Shown here piece after piece: positions 1 to 8,100 of a stretch of DNA of 29,864 nucleotides. A program made the translations under genes and the position numbers. The number at the start of each line of letters is the position of its first letter. Position 1 is the stretch's first letter. The stretch is from the NCBI GenBank assembly GCA_023422695.1, contig JAFAGN010000058.1:1-29864 (forward strand), read 5' to 3'. This DNA comes from Pseudomonadota bacterium (lineage in GTDB: Bacteria; Pseudomonadota; Alphaproteobacteria; Sphingomonadales; Sphingomonadaceae). The notes under the pieces were generated by a model. The model was not told the origin of the DNA. It saw only the letters and a program-made list of their open reading frames with translations, and did not search any database.

Positions 1-53
1 CCCCCCCCCCCCCCCCCCCCCCGCCCCCCGCCGTGGGGGGGGGGCCCCCACGG
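1..53. repeat. Low-complexity poly-C/poly-G end with hairpin
   Basis: The first 22 bases are all C, then come C-rich blocks and a run of ten G. Positions 31-39 (CCGTGGGGG) and 45-53 (CCCCCACGG) form a perfect 9-bp inverted repeat around a five-G loop. It lies 18 bp beyond the stop of the minus-strand response regulator gene and could act as its terminator hairpin, but no T-tract follows. A homopolymer this long at the very edge of a sequence is also a typical assembly or sequencing artefact, so the exact bases should not be trusted. Confidence 0.6.
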
Positions 54-71
54 TTCACTATTAGCCGTCGT

Positions 72-878
72 TCAGTGAACGAACCGCGCGACCACATCGC
101 GGTAGCTGCGGCTGACCTTCACCTGCGCGCCTGATCCGAGCACCAGAAAGCATTCGCCGTTGGTGTGCGGCTTGACCTGCTTGACCTGTGACAGGTTGAC
201 GATCGTCGAGCGATGGACGCGCTGGAAGTTGCGTGGGTCGAGCCGCTTTTCCAGATCCTTCATCGTCTCGCGCAGGATCAGGCTGTTGTCGGCGGTATAG
301 ATGCACATATAGTCGCCCGCAGCGTCGATACGTTCGATGCTATCGACATCGACGCGGAAAATCTGGCCGCGATCCTTGATGTTGATCATCTTTTCATAGC
401 GGTCGGCGGCGTGTGCGTCGGGCGCGTTCTCGCTGCCATAATCGTCGGCGGCATCGGGGGCGACCTCGGCCAGCACCGTTTTCAGCCGTTCGACCTCGGC
501 CGCACCGCGCTTTTCGGTCAGCCGCTGGCGCACCCGGTCGAGCGCGTCGGCGAGCCGTTCGGGCTCGACCGGTTTGACCAGATAATCGACCGCCTGCGCC
601 TCGAACGCGCGGATCGCATGGTCGGAATAAGCGGTGACGAAGACGACCAGCGGCGGTTCGACCTCCATCAAGCCCTGAATCACCGAAAAACCGTCGAACC
701 CCGGCATCTGGATGTCCAGAAACACTAGGTCGGGCTTGTGCGTCTTGATCTTGCGGATGGCCTCGCGGCCATTTTGCGCCGTATCGACGATCTCGACATC
801 GGCATGCGGTTCGAGCCGCAGTTGCAGGCCTTGGGTGGCCAGTTTTTCATCATCCACCAGGATGGTTCTGATCGTCAT
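72..878 (-). CDS. LytTR-family response regulator
   Basis: This 268-residue two-component response regulator has an N-terminal receiver domain (about residues 3-120) with the acidic pair D9/D10, phospho-acceptor D55 in FLDIQMPG, T82 and K102 in the DYLVKP motif. A linker of about 40 residues leads to a C-terminal LytTR DNA-binding domain (about 160-268), recognisable from FQRVHRSTIVN and the final VSRSYRD stretch. Phosphorylated LytTR regulators bind promoter DNA as dimers. The start codon overlaps the stop of the upstream sensor kinase by ATGA, so the two are translationally coupled and form a cognate pair. The targets cannot be read from the sequence. Family assignment is secure; the specific role is unknown. 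Confidence 0.93.
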   Translation of the reverse strand: MTIRTILVDDEKLATQGLQLRLEPHADVEIVDTAQNGREAIRKIKTHKPDLVFLDIQMPGFDGFSVIQGLMEVEPPLVVFVTAYSDHAIRAFEAQAVDYLVKPVEPERLADALDRVRQRLTEKRGAAEVERLKTVLAEVAPDAADDYGSENAPDAHAADRYEKMINIKDRGQIFRVDVDSIERIDAAGDYMCIYTADNSLILRETMKDLEKRLDPRNFQRVHRSTIVNLSQVKQVKPHTNGECFLVLGSGAQVKVSRSYRDVVARFVH

Positions 879-1999
879 GTCCGTTCGGTTCCAATCGTCA
901 TTTGCCCGTCGGGCTGAAACGGAAACTCGATAATCACCGTGAATCCACCATCAGCGCCGCGTTGGGCATCGAACCGGTGCTGGTCGCCAAAAGCCTGCGC
1001 CAGACGGTCCCTGATATTGGCTAAACCCACACCGGTCGATTCCGTTGCAAGGCCAGTGGTGGGGTCCGTGCCGTCGCCTGGCAATCCCGCGCCGGTGTCG
1101 GACACGGTGATCCGGACATTTTGACCGGCCAGCTGCGCCGAAAGCGTGATATCGGCGCCGTCTTCCTGCGGCGTCACCGCATATTTGATCGCATTTTCGA
1201 CCAAAGGTTGCAGCAGCAGCGACGGCAGGCGCGCCCGCGCCACCTGCGGATCGATCTCGAAATGCGAGCGCAGCCGTTCTTCGAAGCGCATTTTTTCGAT
1301 GTCGAGGTACAGCTTCAGCGTCTCGATCTCCTGCGCCAGCGTCACCTGCGCGGTCGGCTCGTTGGCCAGCGTGTAGCGCAGGAAGGCCGAAAGCCGCGAC
1401 AGCATGGCGTTGGCCGGTTCGGATTGTTTGAGCAGCACCAGCGTTGAAATGCTGTTCAGCGTGTTGAACAGGAAATGCGGATTGAGCTGATAGCGCAGCA
1501 TCGCGAGTTGCGCCGACGCCGCCTGCGCCTCGAGCCGCAGGACGCGGTCGTTCTGTTCCTCGAGCTGCAGGAAATAGTTGATCGCGAAATAGAGCGCCGA
1601 CCAGGCCGCGAGCGACGTCGCGTTGATGTACATCGCGCCGAGCAGCAGGCTGGTAAAGCCCGTCTCGCTCGCCGGGTTCTGAATTTGCGCGACCCAGGCG
1701 TCGATAAAGGCCCAAAGCGCGGTGGCGAGCCCGGCGAGGCCGAAGCTGACCCCCCACATCAACAGCGGTCGCCGGTTGATCAGCGCGCGGTAACAGACCG
1801 ACAGGATCAACGAGAGCGAGAAGCCTGTAATCGCCGAAATCGTCTGCGGGATCAGAAAGGTGAAGGGTTGGCCATTGGCCAACCCCGACACCCCGCGCAG
1901 ACCCAGCCACGCGGCCCAGCCCAATATCTGCAGGTTCCAGAAGGCGCGGACCTTGTTGTCGAAAAAGGGTCCCGGCGAAGACAGGCGAAACAGCGGCAT
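875..1999 (-). CDS. LytS/AlgZ-type membrane sensor histidine kinase
   Basis: This is a 374-residue sensor kinase. The N-terminal 145 residues hold about four hydrophobic membrane segments (near 22-40, 48-70, 80-100 and 117-145) with no obvious periplasmic sensor domain. A short coiled segment (EEQNDRVLRLEAQ) leads to the His_kinase domain with H175 in QLNPHFLFNTLNS. A HATPase_c domain follows, with N269 in PLVENAIKYA and the G-box start D301 in DTGAGL. This is the LytS/AlgZ/YehU class, which normally signals to LytTR regulators, and the gene for one overlaps it by 4 bp downstream. The ligand is unknown. The ATG at 1999 has only a weak upstream purine stretch (GGAC). Confidence 0.92.
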   Translation of the reverse strand: MPLFRLSSPGPFFDNKVRAFWNLQILGWAAWLGLRGVSGLANGQPFTFLIPQTISAITGFSLSLILSVCYRALINRRPLLMWGVSFGLAGLATALWAFIDAWVAQIQNPASETGFTSLLLGAMYINATSLAAWSALYFAINYFLQLEEQNDRVLRLEAQAASAQLAMLRYQLNPHFLFNTLNSISTLVLLKQSEPANAMLSRLSAFLRYTLANEPTAQVTLAQEIETLKLYLDIEKMRFEERLRSHFEIDPQVARARLPSLLLQPLVENAIKYAVTPQEDGADITLSAQLAGQNVRITVSDTGAGLPGDGTDPTTGLATESTGVGLANIRDRLAQAFGDQHRFDAQRGADGGFTVIIEFPFQPDGQMTIGTERT

Positions 2000-2063
2000 A
2001 GCGGTCCGGTGGGTTGCGATGGTCAGCAGCCGCGGCCACGGCGCCAGAAACCGGCGCAGCCGG

Positions 2064-2591
2064 TCATTCGGCAGCCACCGGTGCCATCGCGCCGTCGGCG
2101 CGCACCCGCGCCTGGCCCAGCGGCTGGAGTTCGGCGCGATGCTTCCACAGCAATTCCTTGTACCCGATCACCCGGCCATCGTGCGCGGTCAGCGTCACCG
2201 GCCCGATCGGCTGTTCGTCGCGCGCATCGACCAGCACCGGGGTCGACGGCACGCCGGCGCCCCATTTCTCGCCCCATTGGCGCAGCGCGATCATCGCGGG
2301 GAGCAGCTCGATACCCTTTTGGGTCAGCTGGTAACGCACCTTGCGGCGATCCTCGGTCATCACTTCGCGCGCCATGATGCCATGGTCGACCAGCCGCGAC
2401 AGCCGGTTCGAAAGGATGTTGCGTGCGATGTTCAGTTCCTGCTGGAACTCCTCGAAATGATGAACGCCGTTAAACGCGGCGCGCAGGATCATGAACGACC
2501 AGCGTTCGCCCATCGCTTCCAAAGCCAGCGGCAGGGCGCAATTGCCCCCATCCATGTCGTTCAAGACTTCGCGTAATTTTGTCATCGCCAT
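2064..2591 (-). CDS. HxlR-family winged-helix transcriptional regulator
   Basis: The product is 175 residues. Residues about 15-105 match the HxlR winged-helix fold: C18 followed by LPLALEAMGERWSFMILR, then HHFEEFQQELNIARNILSNRL (recognition helix region) and a wing with RRKVRYQLTQKG. The C-terminal 65 residues are an extension beyond the usual 110-130-residue HxlR core and may bind a ligand or mediate dimerisation. HxlR proteins are often redox- or electrophile-responsive through a conserved N-terminal cysteine, and C18 sits in that position. Starts are possible at 2591 or 2585 (MTKLREVL); neither has a strong Shine-Dalgarno. It lies 64 bp upstream of the sensor kinase gene on the same strand, so a three-gene transcript is possible. 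Confidence 0.88.
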   Translation of the reverse strand: MAMTKLREVLNDMDGGNCALPLALEAMGERWSFMILRAAFNGVHHFEEFQQELNIARNILSNRLSRLVDHGIMAREVMTEDRRKVRYQLTQKGIELLPAMIALRQWGEKWGAGVPSTPVLVDARDEQPIGPVTLTAHDGRVIGYKELLWKHRAELQPLGQARVRADGAMAPVAAE

Positions 2592-2624
2592 GCCCTAACG
2601 TAAAATCGACCCCCACGCCAAAAA

Positions 2625-2654
2625 AATATAGGGGCTTCGTTGCATTTCGCAACG
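2625..2654 (-). promoter_or_regulatory. Putative promoter and operator of the HxlR gene
   Basis: On the minus strand a -35-like TTGCGA (2647-2652) and a -10-like TATATT (2625-2630) are separated by 16 bp, just upstream of the HxlR start. A perfect inverted repeat CGTTGC-ATTTC-GCAACG occupies 2638-2654 and covers the -35 and part of the spacer. This is a plausible autoregulatory operator. It is inferred from position and symmetry only. Confidence 0.5.
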
Positions 2655-2855
2655 CGATACATTGGCGGTCGCGGGTCGCGCCCCATGACCGGAATGGCAC
2701 ATCCGACTCGGTCGCGATGGCGGCGGTCCAAAGCATGGCCGGGCGGCCGGCGACCGATGCTTTCAATCGGGCTTGCTAAAGTTGCTAACGCCTTGGCGAA
2801 TGGCGCAATCAAATTTCGCATTGCATTTGTGGCGACATGAACGACATTGAACGCG

Positions 2856-4949
2856 ATGCTGCGCCAATATGAACTTGTCGAGCGCGTGCGCGCTTATGAC
2901 CCCGACGTCGACGAGGCGCTGCTCAACCGCGCCTATGTTTTCACCGTCCAGAAGCACGGCAGCCAAAAACGCGCATCGGGCGACCCCTATTTCAGCCATC
3001 CGGTCGAGGTTGCGGGGATTTTGACCGATCTGCACCTCGACAGCGAGACGATCGTCACCGCGCTGCTCCACGACACGCTTGAGGATACGCTGACCACCCC
3101 CGAGGAAATCGAGCGGCTGTTCGGTGCCGACGTCGGGCGGCTGGTCGACGGGGTGACCAAGCTCAGCAAGATCGAGGCGCAGACCGAGAATGAGCGCGCC
3201 GCCGAAAATCTGCGCAAATTCCTCCTCGCGATGTCCGACGACATCCGCGTGCTGCTGGTCAAGCTCGCTGACCGGCTGCACAATATGCGGACGCTGCATT
3301 TCATCAAAAATCCCGAGAAACGGCGCCGTATCGCCAAGGAGACGATGGATATCTATGCCCCGCTCGCCGAGCGGATCGGCATGTATGAATATATGCGCGA
3401 GATGCAGCTGCTGGCGTTCAGCGAGCTCGAACCCGAAGCCTATGCGACAATCACCGGGCGCCTCGCCAAGCTGACCGCGGGCGGCAAGGACAAGGTCGCC
3501 GCGATCAGCCGCGATTTCAAGGAATTGCTGGCGGCCGCGGGGATCGAAGCCGAGGTGTCGGGCCGCGAAAAACACCCCTATTCGATCTGGCGCAAGATGC
3601 AGGAGCGCCACGTCAGTTTCGAACAGGTCACCGACATCATCGCGTTTCGTATCGTCACCCCGACCGACGCCGACTGCTACGCCGCGCTGGGGCTGATCCA
3701 CCGTAAATGGAAAATGGTGCCGGGGCGGTTCAAGGACTATATCTCGACCCCCAAGCGCAACGGTTATAAATCGCTGCACACGACGATCATGCACCAGCAG
3801 AATATGCGGATCGAAATCCAGATCCGCAGCCTGGGGATGCATCAGCAGTCCGAATTCGGCTTTGCCGCGCATTGGGCGTACAAACAGGGCGGCGCGGTTC
3901 CCGACGGGCAGGCGGGGTGGATCCGCGACCTCATCGAAATCCTCGAGCAGACGCACGATCCCGAGGAGTTCCTCGAAAACACGCGCATCGCGATGTACCA
4001 GGACCGCATCTTTGCCTTCACGCCCAAGGGCAGCCTGCACCAGTTGCCGAAGGGGGCAACCCCGGTCGATTTTGCCTATGCCGTCCACACCGGGCTGGGC
4101 GACCGCACCGTCGGGGCAAAGGTCAACGGACGGCTCGTGCCGCTGCGCACCCAGCTGAACAACGGCGACACCGTCGAAATCCTGTCGTCGGACAAGCAGA
4201 CGCCGCAGCCCGCCTGGCTGGGCTTTGCCGTCACGGGCAAGGCGCGCGCCGCGATCCGCCGCCATGTGCGGTCGAAGGAAAAGGTCGAACTCGCCGCGCT
4301 TGGGCGCAAGATGTACGACGAGATCGCCCTCCGCCTGCCCAACAAGGTGGGCGACAAGGCGCGCGCCGCAGCGCTGACGCGGCTCAAGCTCGACAGCGAC
4401 GCCGCGCTGTATGTCGGCATCGCCAAGCAGCGGCTGACCGACAATATGGTCCTCGAAGCGCTGGTCCCCGGCATCACCGCCGAAATGAAGGCGAAGCCCG
4501 GCAAATTCGCGCAGGGCGCGGCAGTGTCGATCGCGGGGCTGACCCCCGGCGTCGCCTACCAACTTGCCGATTGCTGCCACCCCGTCCCCGGCGACCGCAT
4601 CGTCGGGCTGGCCCGCCCCAGCGAAGGCATCGAGGTGCATGTCATCGACTGCCCCAGCCTCGCCGACGGGGTCGATGCCGACTGGATCGACCTGCGCTGG
4701 CAGGAAGACAGCGAGGGCGGCAACGCGCGGCTGTGCATCGTGATCCTGAACGAGCCCGGCACGCTGGCCGAAATGTCGGGCATATTGGCGGCCAATATGG
4801 CGAACATCACCAATTTGCGGCTGTCGAACCGCGAGGGCGGTTTCCACACCTATGACGTCGTCGTCGAGGTGCGCGACGTCCAGCACGTGATGCGCATCCT
4901 GTCGGCGCTGCGCGCGTCCGACATGGTGGTTCAGGCGGAACGGCTTTGA
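2856..4949 (+). CDS. rel: Bifunctional (p)ppGpp synthetase/hydrolase (Rel/SpoT)
   Basis: This long RSH alarmone enzyme (697 residues) makes (p)ppGpp from GTP/GDP plus ATP and hydrolyses it. Its N-terminal HD hydrolase domain is intact: H48 in YFSHP, H72-D73 and E76-D77 in LLHDTLED, and the later LADRLHNM. The synthetase domain (about 235-345) carries RFKD at about 291-294, the RXKD form found in bifunctional enzymes rather than the EXDD of monofunctional RelA. A TGS domain (about 384-444), a conserved-cysteine region with DCCHPVPGD and a C-terminal ACT domain follow. The ATG at 2856 gives MLRQYELVERV, the usual alphaproteobacterial start; an in-frame TTG at 2847 would add three residues. It is probably the only long RSH of this organism, as is typical for the group. 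Confidence 0.96.
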   Translation: MLRQYELVERVRAYDPDVDEALLNRAYVFTVQKHGSQKRASGDPYFSHPVEVAGILTDLHLDSETIVTALLHDTLEDTLTTPEEIERLFGADVGRLVDGVTKLSKIEAQTENERAAENLRKFLLAMSDDIRVLLVKLADRLHNMRTLHFIKNPEKRRRIAKETMDIYAPLAERIGMYEYMREMQLLAFSELEPEAYATITGRLAKLTAGGKDKVAAISRDFKELLAAAGIEAEVSGREKHPYSIWRKMQERHVSFEQVTDIIAFRIVTPTDADCYAALGLIHRKWKMVPGRFKDYISTPKRNGYKSLHTTIMHQQNMRIEIQIRSLGMHQQSEFGFAAHWAYKQGGAVPDGQAGWIRDLIEILEQTHDPEEFLENTRIAMYQDRIFAFTPKGSLHQLPKGATPVDFAYAVHTGLGDRTVGAKVNGRLVPLRTQLNNGDTVEILSSDKQTPQPAWLGFAVTGKARAAIRRHVRSKEKVELAALGRKMYDEIALRLPNKVGDKARAAALTRLKLDSDAALYVGIAKQRLTDNMVLEALVPGITAEMKAKPGKFAQGAAVSIAGLTPGVAYQLADCCHPVPGDRIVGLARPSEGIEVHVIDCPSLADGVDADWIDLRWQEDSEGGNARLCIVILNEPGTLAEMSGILAANMANITNLRLSNREGGFHTYDVVVEVRDVQHVMRILSALRASDMVVQAERL

Positions 4950-4993
4950 ATGGCGCAGCTTTGGCTGCTTTGGGGTGGGAAGTGGACGAAGCC

Positions 4994-5129
4994 GATCCTC
5001 CCCACTTGTGGGGAGGTGGCAGCGCGCAGCGCTGACGGAGGGGGTTGGCGTCCTCACGCAACGTCGCTTCAGGCCGCCAGCCCCCTCCACCACCTTCGGT
5101 GGTCCCCCTCCCCGCAAGCGGGGAGGATC
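4994..5129. repeat. 136-bp inverted-repeat intergenic element
   Basis: The element is bounded by GATCCTCCCC (4994-5003) and its exact complement GGGGAGGATC (5120-5129). Each end forms its own hairpin: CCTCCCCACTTGTGGGGAGG on the left and CCTCCCCGCAAGCGGGGAGG on the right. The inner arms also pair (CGGAGGGGGTTGG against CCAGCCCCCTCC), and a small hairpin CCACC-TTC-GGTGG lies inside. It sits between two convergent genes, where it could end transcription in both directions. I recall similar cctcccc/ggggagg palindromes scattered between sphingomonad genes, suggesting a REP- or MITE-like family; copy number cannot be seen here. Confidence 0.75.
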
Positions 5130-5165
5130 TTTAGGTCCGCAACCGGTCGTTACCCGCCTTTGTCG

Positions 5166-8100
5166 TCAGTTCGCGTACAGCAGCGGCGGCCGCCACGCGC
5201 CCTGATCCACCTCGTCGCGCACCTTGTACACCAGTCCTTTGCTGTTCAGGAACAGCTTCTCCATCTCGGGCCGGGTGAAGGGCCGCGAGCCGAGGCGGCC
5301 GAACACCGCCATCTGGCCGCCCGTCTCGTCGACTCCGCGGTCGCGATCCAATCCTTTCGACAGCGCGAGCGCGGGTGAAGGCGTTTTCGCCCAGGCGATC
5401 AGTTCGGGGGTCGGTTTCGGCGAGAAGCCGTAGAGGCCGGGGTTGTCGGGGCTGGTCAGCTGGATCACCTTGATCCCCCCGCGCCCGTCGGCGACATAAC
5501 CGAACAGCGAGGCGTTGGTCGACGCGACGATCACATCCTCGGCATCGGTCATGGTGCCGCCAAAGGTCAGCCCCGGCCAGACGATCGGCGCCGCGGGGCG
5601 CGTCACATCAACGATCACCAGCCCGTCGGACTTGGCAGCGACATACATATAGGTGCGCGCGAGATAGATTTTGCGCGCATTGGCCAGCCGCACCGTGCCT
5701 GCGGGGACCGCGACCGGCTGCGCCAGATTGGTGACGTCGAACAGCTTCACGCCCTCGGCGTCGGTGACCCAGAGGTAGCGGAACTGCACCGCAGATGCGC
5801 GCGCATCGGTCAGCGGCAATTGCGCGGTGACCTTGGGCGCGAGCGGGGTCGAGAGGTCGAGCACGACCAGCCCGGCGTCGGTGGTGATATAGGCGATGCT
5901 GCCCGCCAGCGTGACGTGGCGCGCCCCGGCCAGCACATTGCCCTCGTTCCAGGTCAGCGCGCGCTTCAGCTTGTTGTTGCGGAATTCGCCGTCGGCGAGC
6001 GTGTCGATGTCGACCAGCACCAGCCCTTCAACGCTGTCGGTGATGACGGCGTAGCGATAGATGTCGTGCATCACCTGTTCGTGGTTTTCGGGGAAGTTTT
6101 TGACGATATTTTCGTTGCGGCTGACGCTGATCGGCTGTGTCGTCGCCAGCGCCATGCAGGTCGCATTCTTCGTCTTCACATGCGTGTCGTGGCCGAGCGC
6201 CGAGAAGGGCGAACGGATGATGCGTTCGGAAAAGCCCTTGTTGCCGATCGACGCAACGTCATAAACGCGGAAGCCGCCCTTGCCTTCGGCGACGAACATA
6301 TATTCGCCGCGCTGTTGCAGGCAATTCACGCGGCCGCTGGTGTCCTGAACGATATTCTCGAACTCTTCGAGCGCCTGTGTTTCGCCCGATCCCTTTTTAT
6401 CGAAAATCTTGCCGCGCACCCAATTCTTGAGCTCGCGGCCGTTCTGGTCGACATGCAGCCGCCAGTAATCGGGGTAGCTATATTTGTGGAGGTAGCTGCC
6501 GATCACCGCCTGTGGTTCGTCCCATTCGGTGACGCGGGTCGCCTGGAATCCATCCTCCATCCCCGACCACACATTCAGCCCGACGAAGTTCACGAAGTTG
6601 GTGCCGAGCAGCATCAGCTGCGACATGATCGCATTGTTGTCGTCATTCGCCGACACATGGCAGTCGCTGCACTGTTTGGTTTCCTGGCGGCGCACGGTGT
6701 GCGGGAAATGCGGGGCAAAGGCCTGGCTGGAATAGCCCGCCGACGAGACCGGCGGCTGCTGCACATAGATGCGCTCGCGGTTGATGTTTGTCGACGACAA
6801 GATCAGCGCCGATGTCGAGCGGACCGGGGTGATGATACCGCGCACTTCGCCGTTGGGGCCGGGTTCGCCGGGTTTGGTGAGCTGGTGACGGCCAAGCTGG
6901 AACATTTCGTCGCGCGCGACCTGCGGGTTGTAGGTCGCGAAATTGCGCGTCTCCTCACCCTCGAAATGGTGCATCTTGGTTTTCCAGTTCGCCTCGATCG
7001 GCAAATGGCACCCGCCGCAGCTGGTCGTCCACGACAGGTGGCAGGTGAAGCAGGTCAGCTTGTCGTCGCCGTGCGCGCGGTCTTCCTTGGCAACCCCCGG
7101 CCCCCATTCGAACTTGCCGTCGTCGGCGCCGCTGCGCGCCATCAGCTTGGCACGCGCGGCCTTGGCGTTGAAATGCGGCCCCGGGGTCACCGCCTGCTTG
7201 ACCAGGCTGACCTGCCATTCGAGCTTGGGATCGACGATCGAGCGCTGGATCAGCCCGATCACTTCGGCGTCGTCATTATACTGGAATTCGAAGCGGCGGC
7301 GCCCGTCGGGGTTGCGGAGCAGCGCCAGATTATTGCCCTGCGGGCGCGCCGCGACGTTCGAGGTGAGCAGATTGGGGAACGCATCAGCGGTGCCGTGGCA
7401 ATCCTTGCAGCTGATCTCGACGGCATTGGCGACCTCGCCCTGGATATAGCCATTGCCGTGGCTGTCCTGCGCGAAGTGGCAGTCGGCGCATTGCATCCCC
7501 TTTTCGGCGTGGATGTCCATCATGTGGACCGCCTTGCCGGGGTTGAGGCCCGGCGGCACAAACTTGCCCTCGACCCCCGGTTTGCCCGGATCGGCGCTCG
7601 ACAGGCAGAGGTCGCGCTCCTTGGGATCGGTGTAATGGCTACAGCTTTTGCGCCATTTCTCGGGGTCCCTGGGATCGATGATGTTCGCGGTATCAGTGCC
7701 ATAGGTCGCCATATTGCCGTCGGCGTTCAGCAGATTGCCATTGCGGTCGCGCTTGAAGATGCCGCGGAAGTTCCAGCCATGGCCGTGATAGTCGGCGAAT
7801 TGGGTGTCCTTGTTGCTGTCGTTGACGTCGTAAACGTCGCGCAGGAACTCGACATCGGCCCACAGCCCGCGCGTCGCTGCGGCCTCGGGATTGCGTTCGA
7901 GCACCTTGTGCGCCTCGGCGGCGGTCGGATAGCGCTGCTGCTTGTATTTCTTCTGATATTCCTCGTCGCTCATCCCCGGCGGTCGCGGCGCGGTGTTGTC
8001 GGGTCCCGGCCACATCTGCGGCGCGTCCGATTCATAATCCCACATCGTGTAGCCGAGATAGGAGTTCAGGAAGATGTTCGGCTGATGCATGTGGCACGTC

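Noticed and set aside
2763..5117. A 784-codon minus-strand open frame opposite the (p)ppGpp synthetase gene
   Set aside because: It is antisense to a clearly conserved enzyme, has low-complexity Arg/Gly/Asp/His-rich composition without any domain, and arises from high-GC codon bias.
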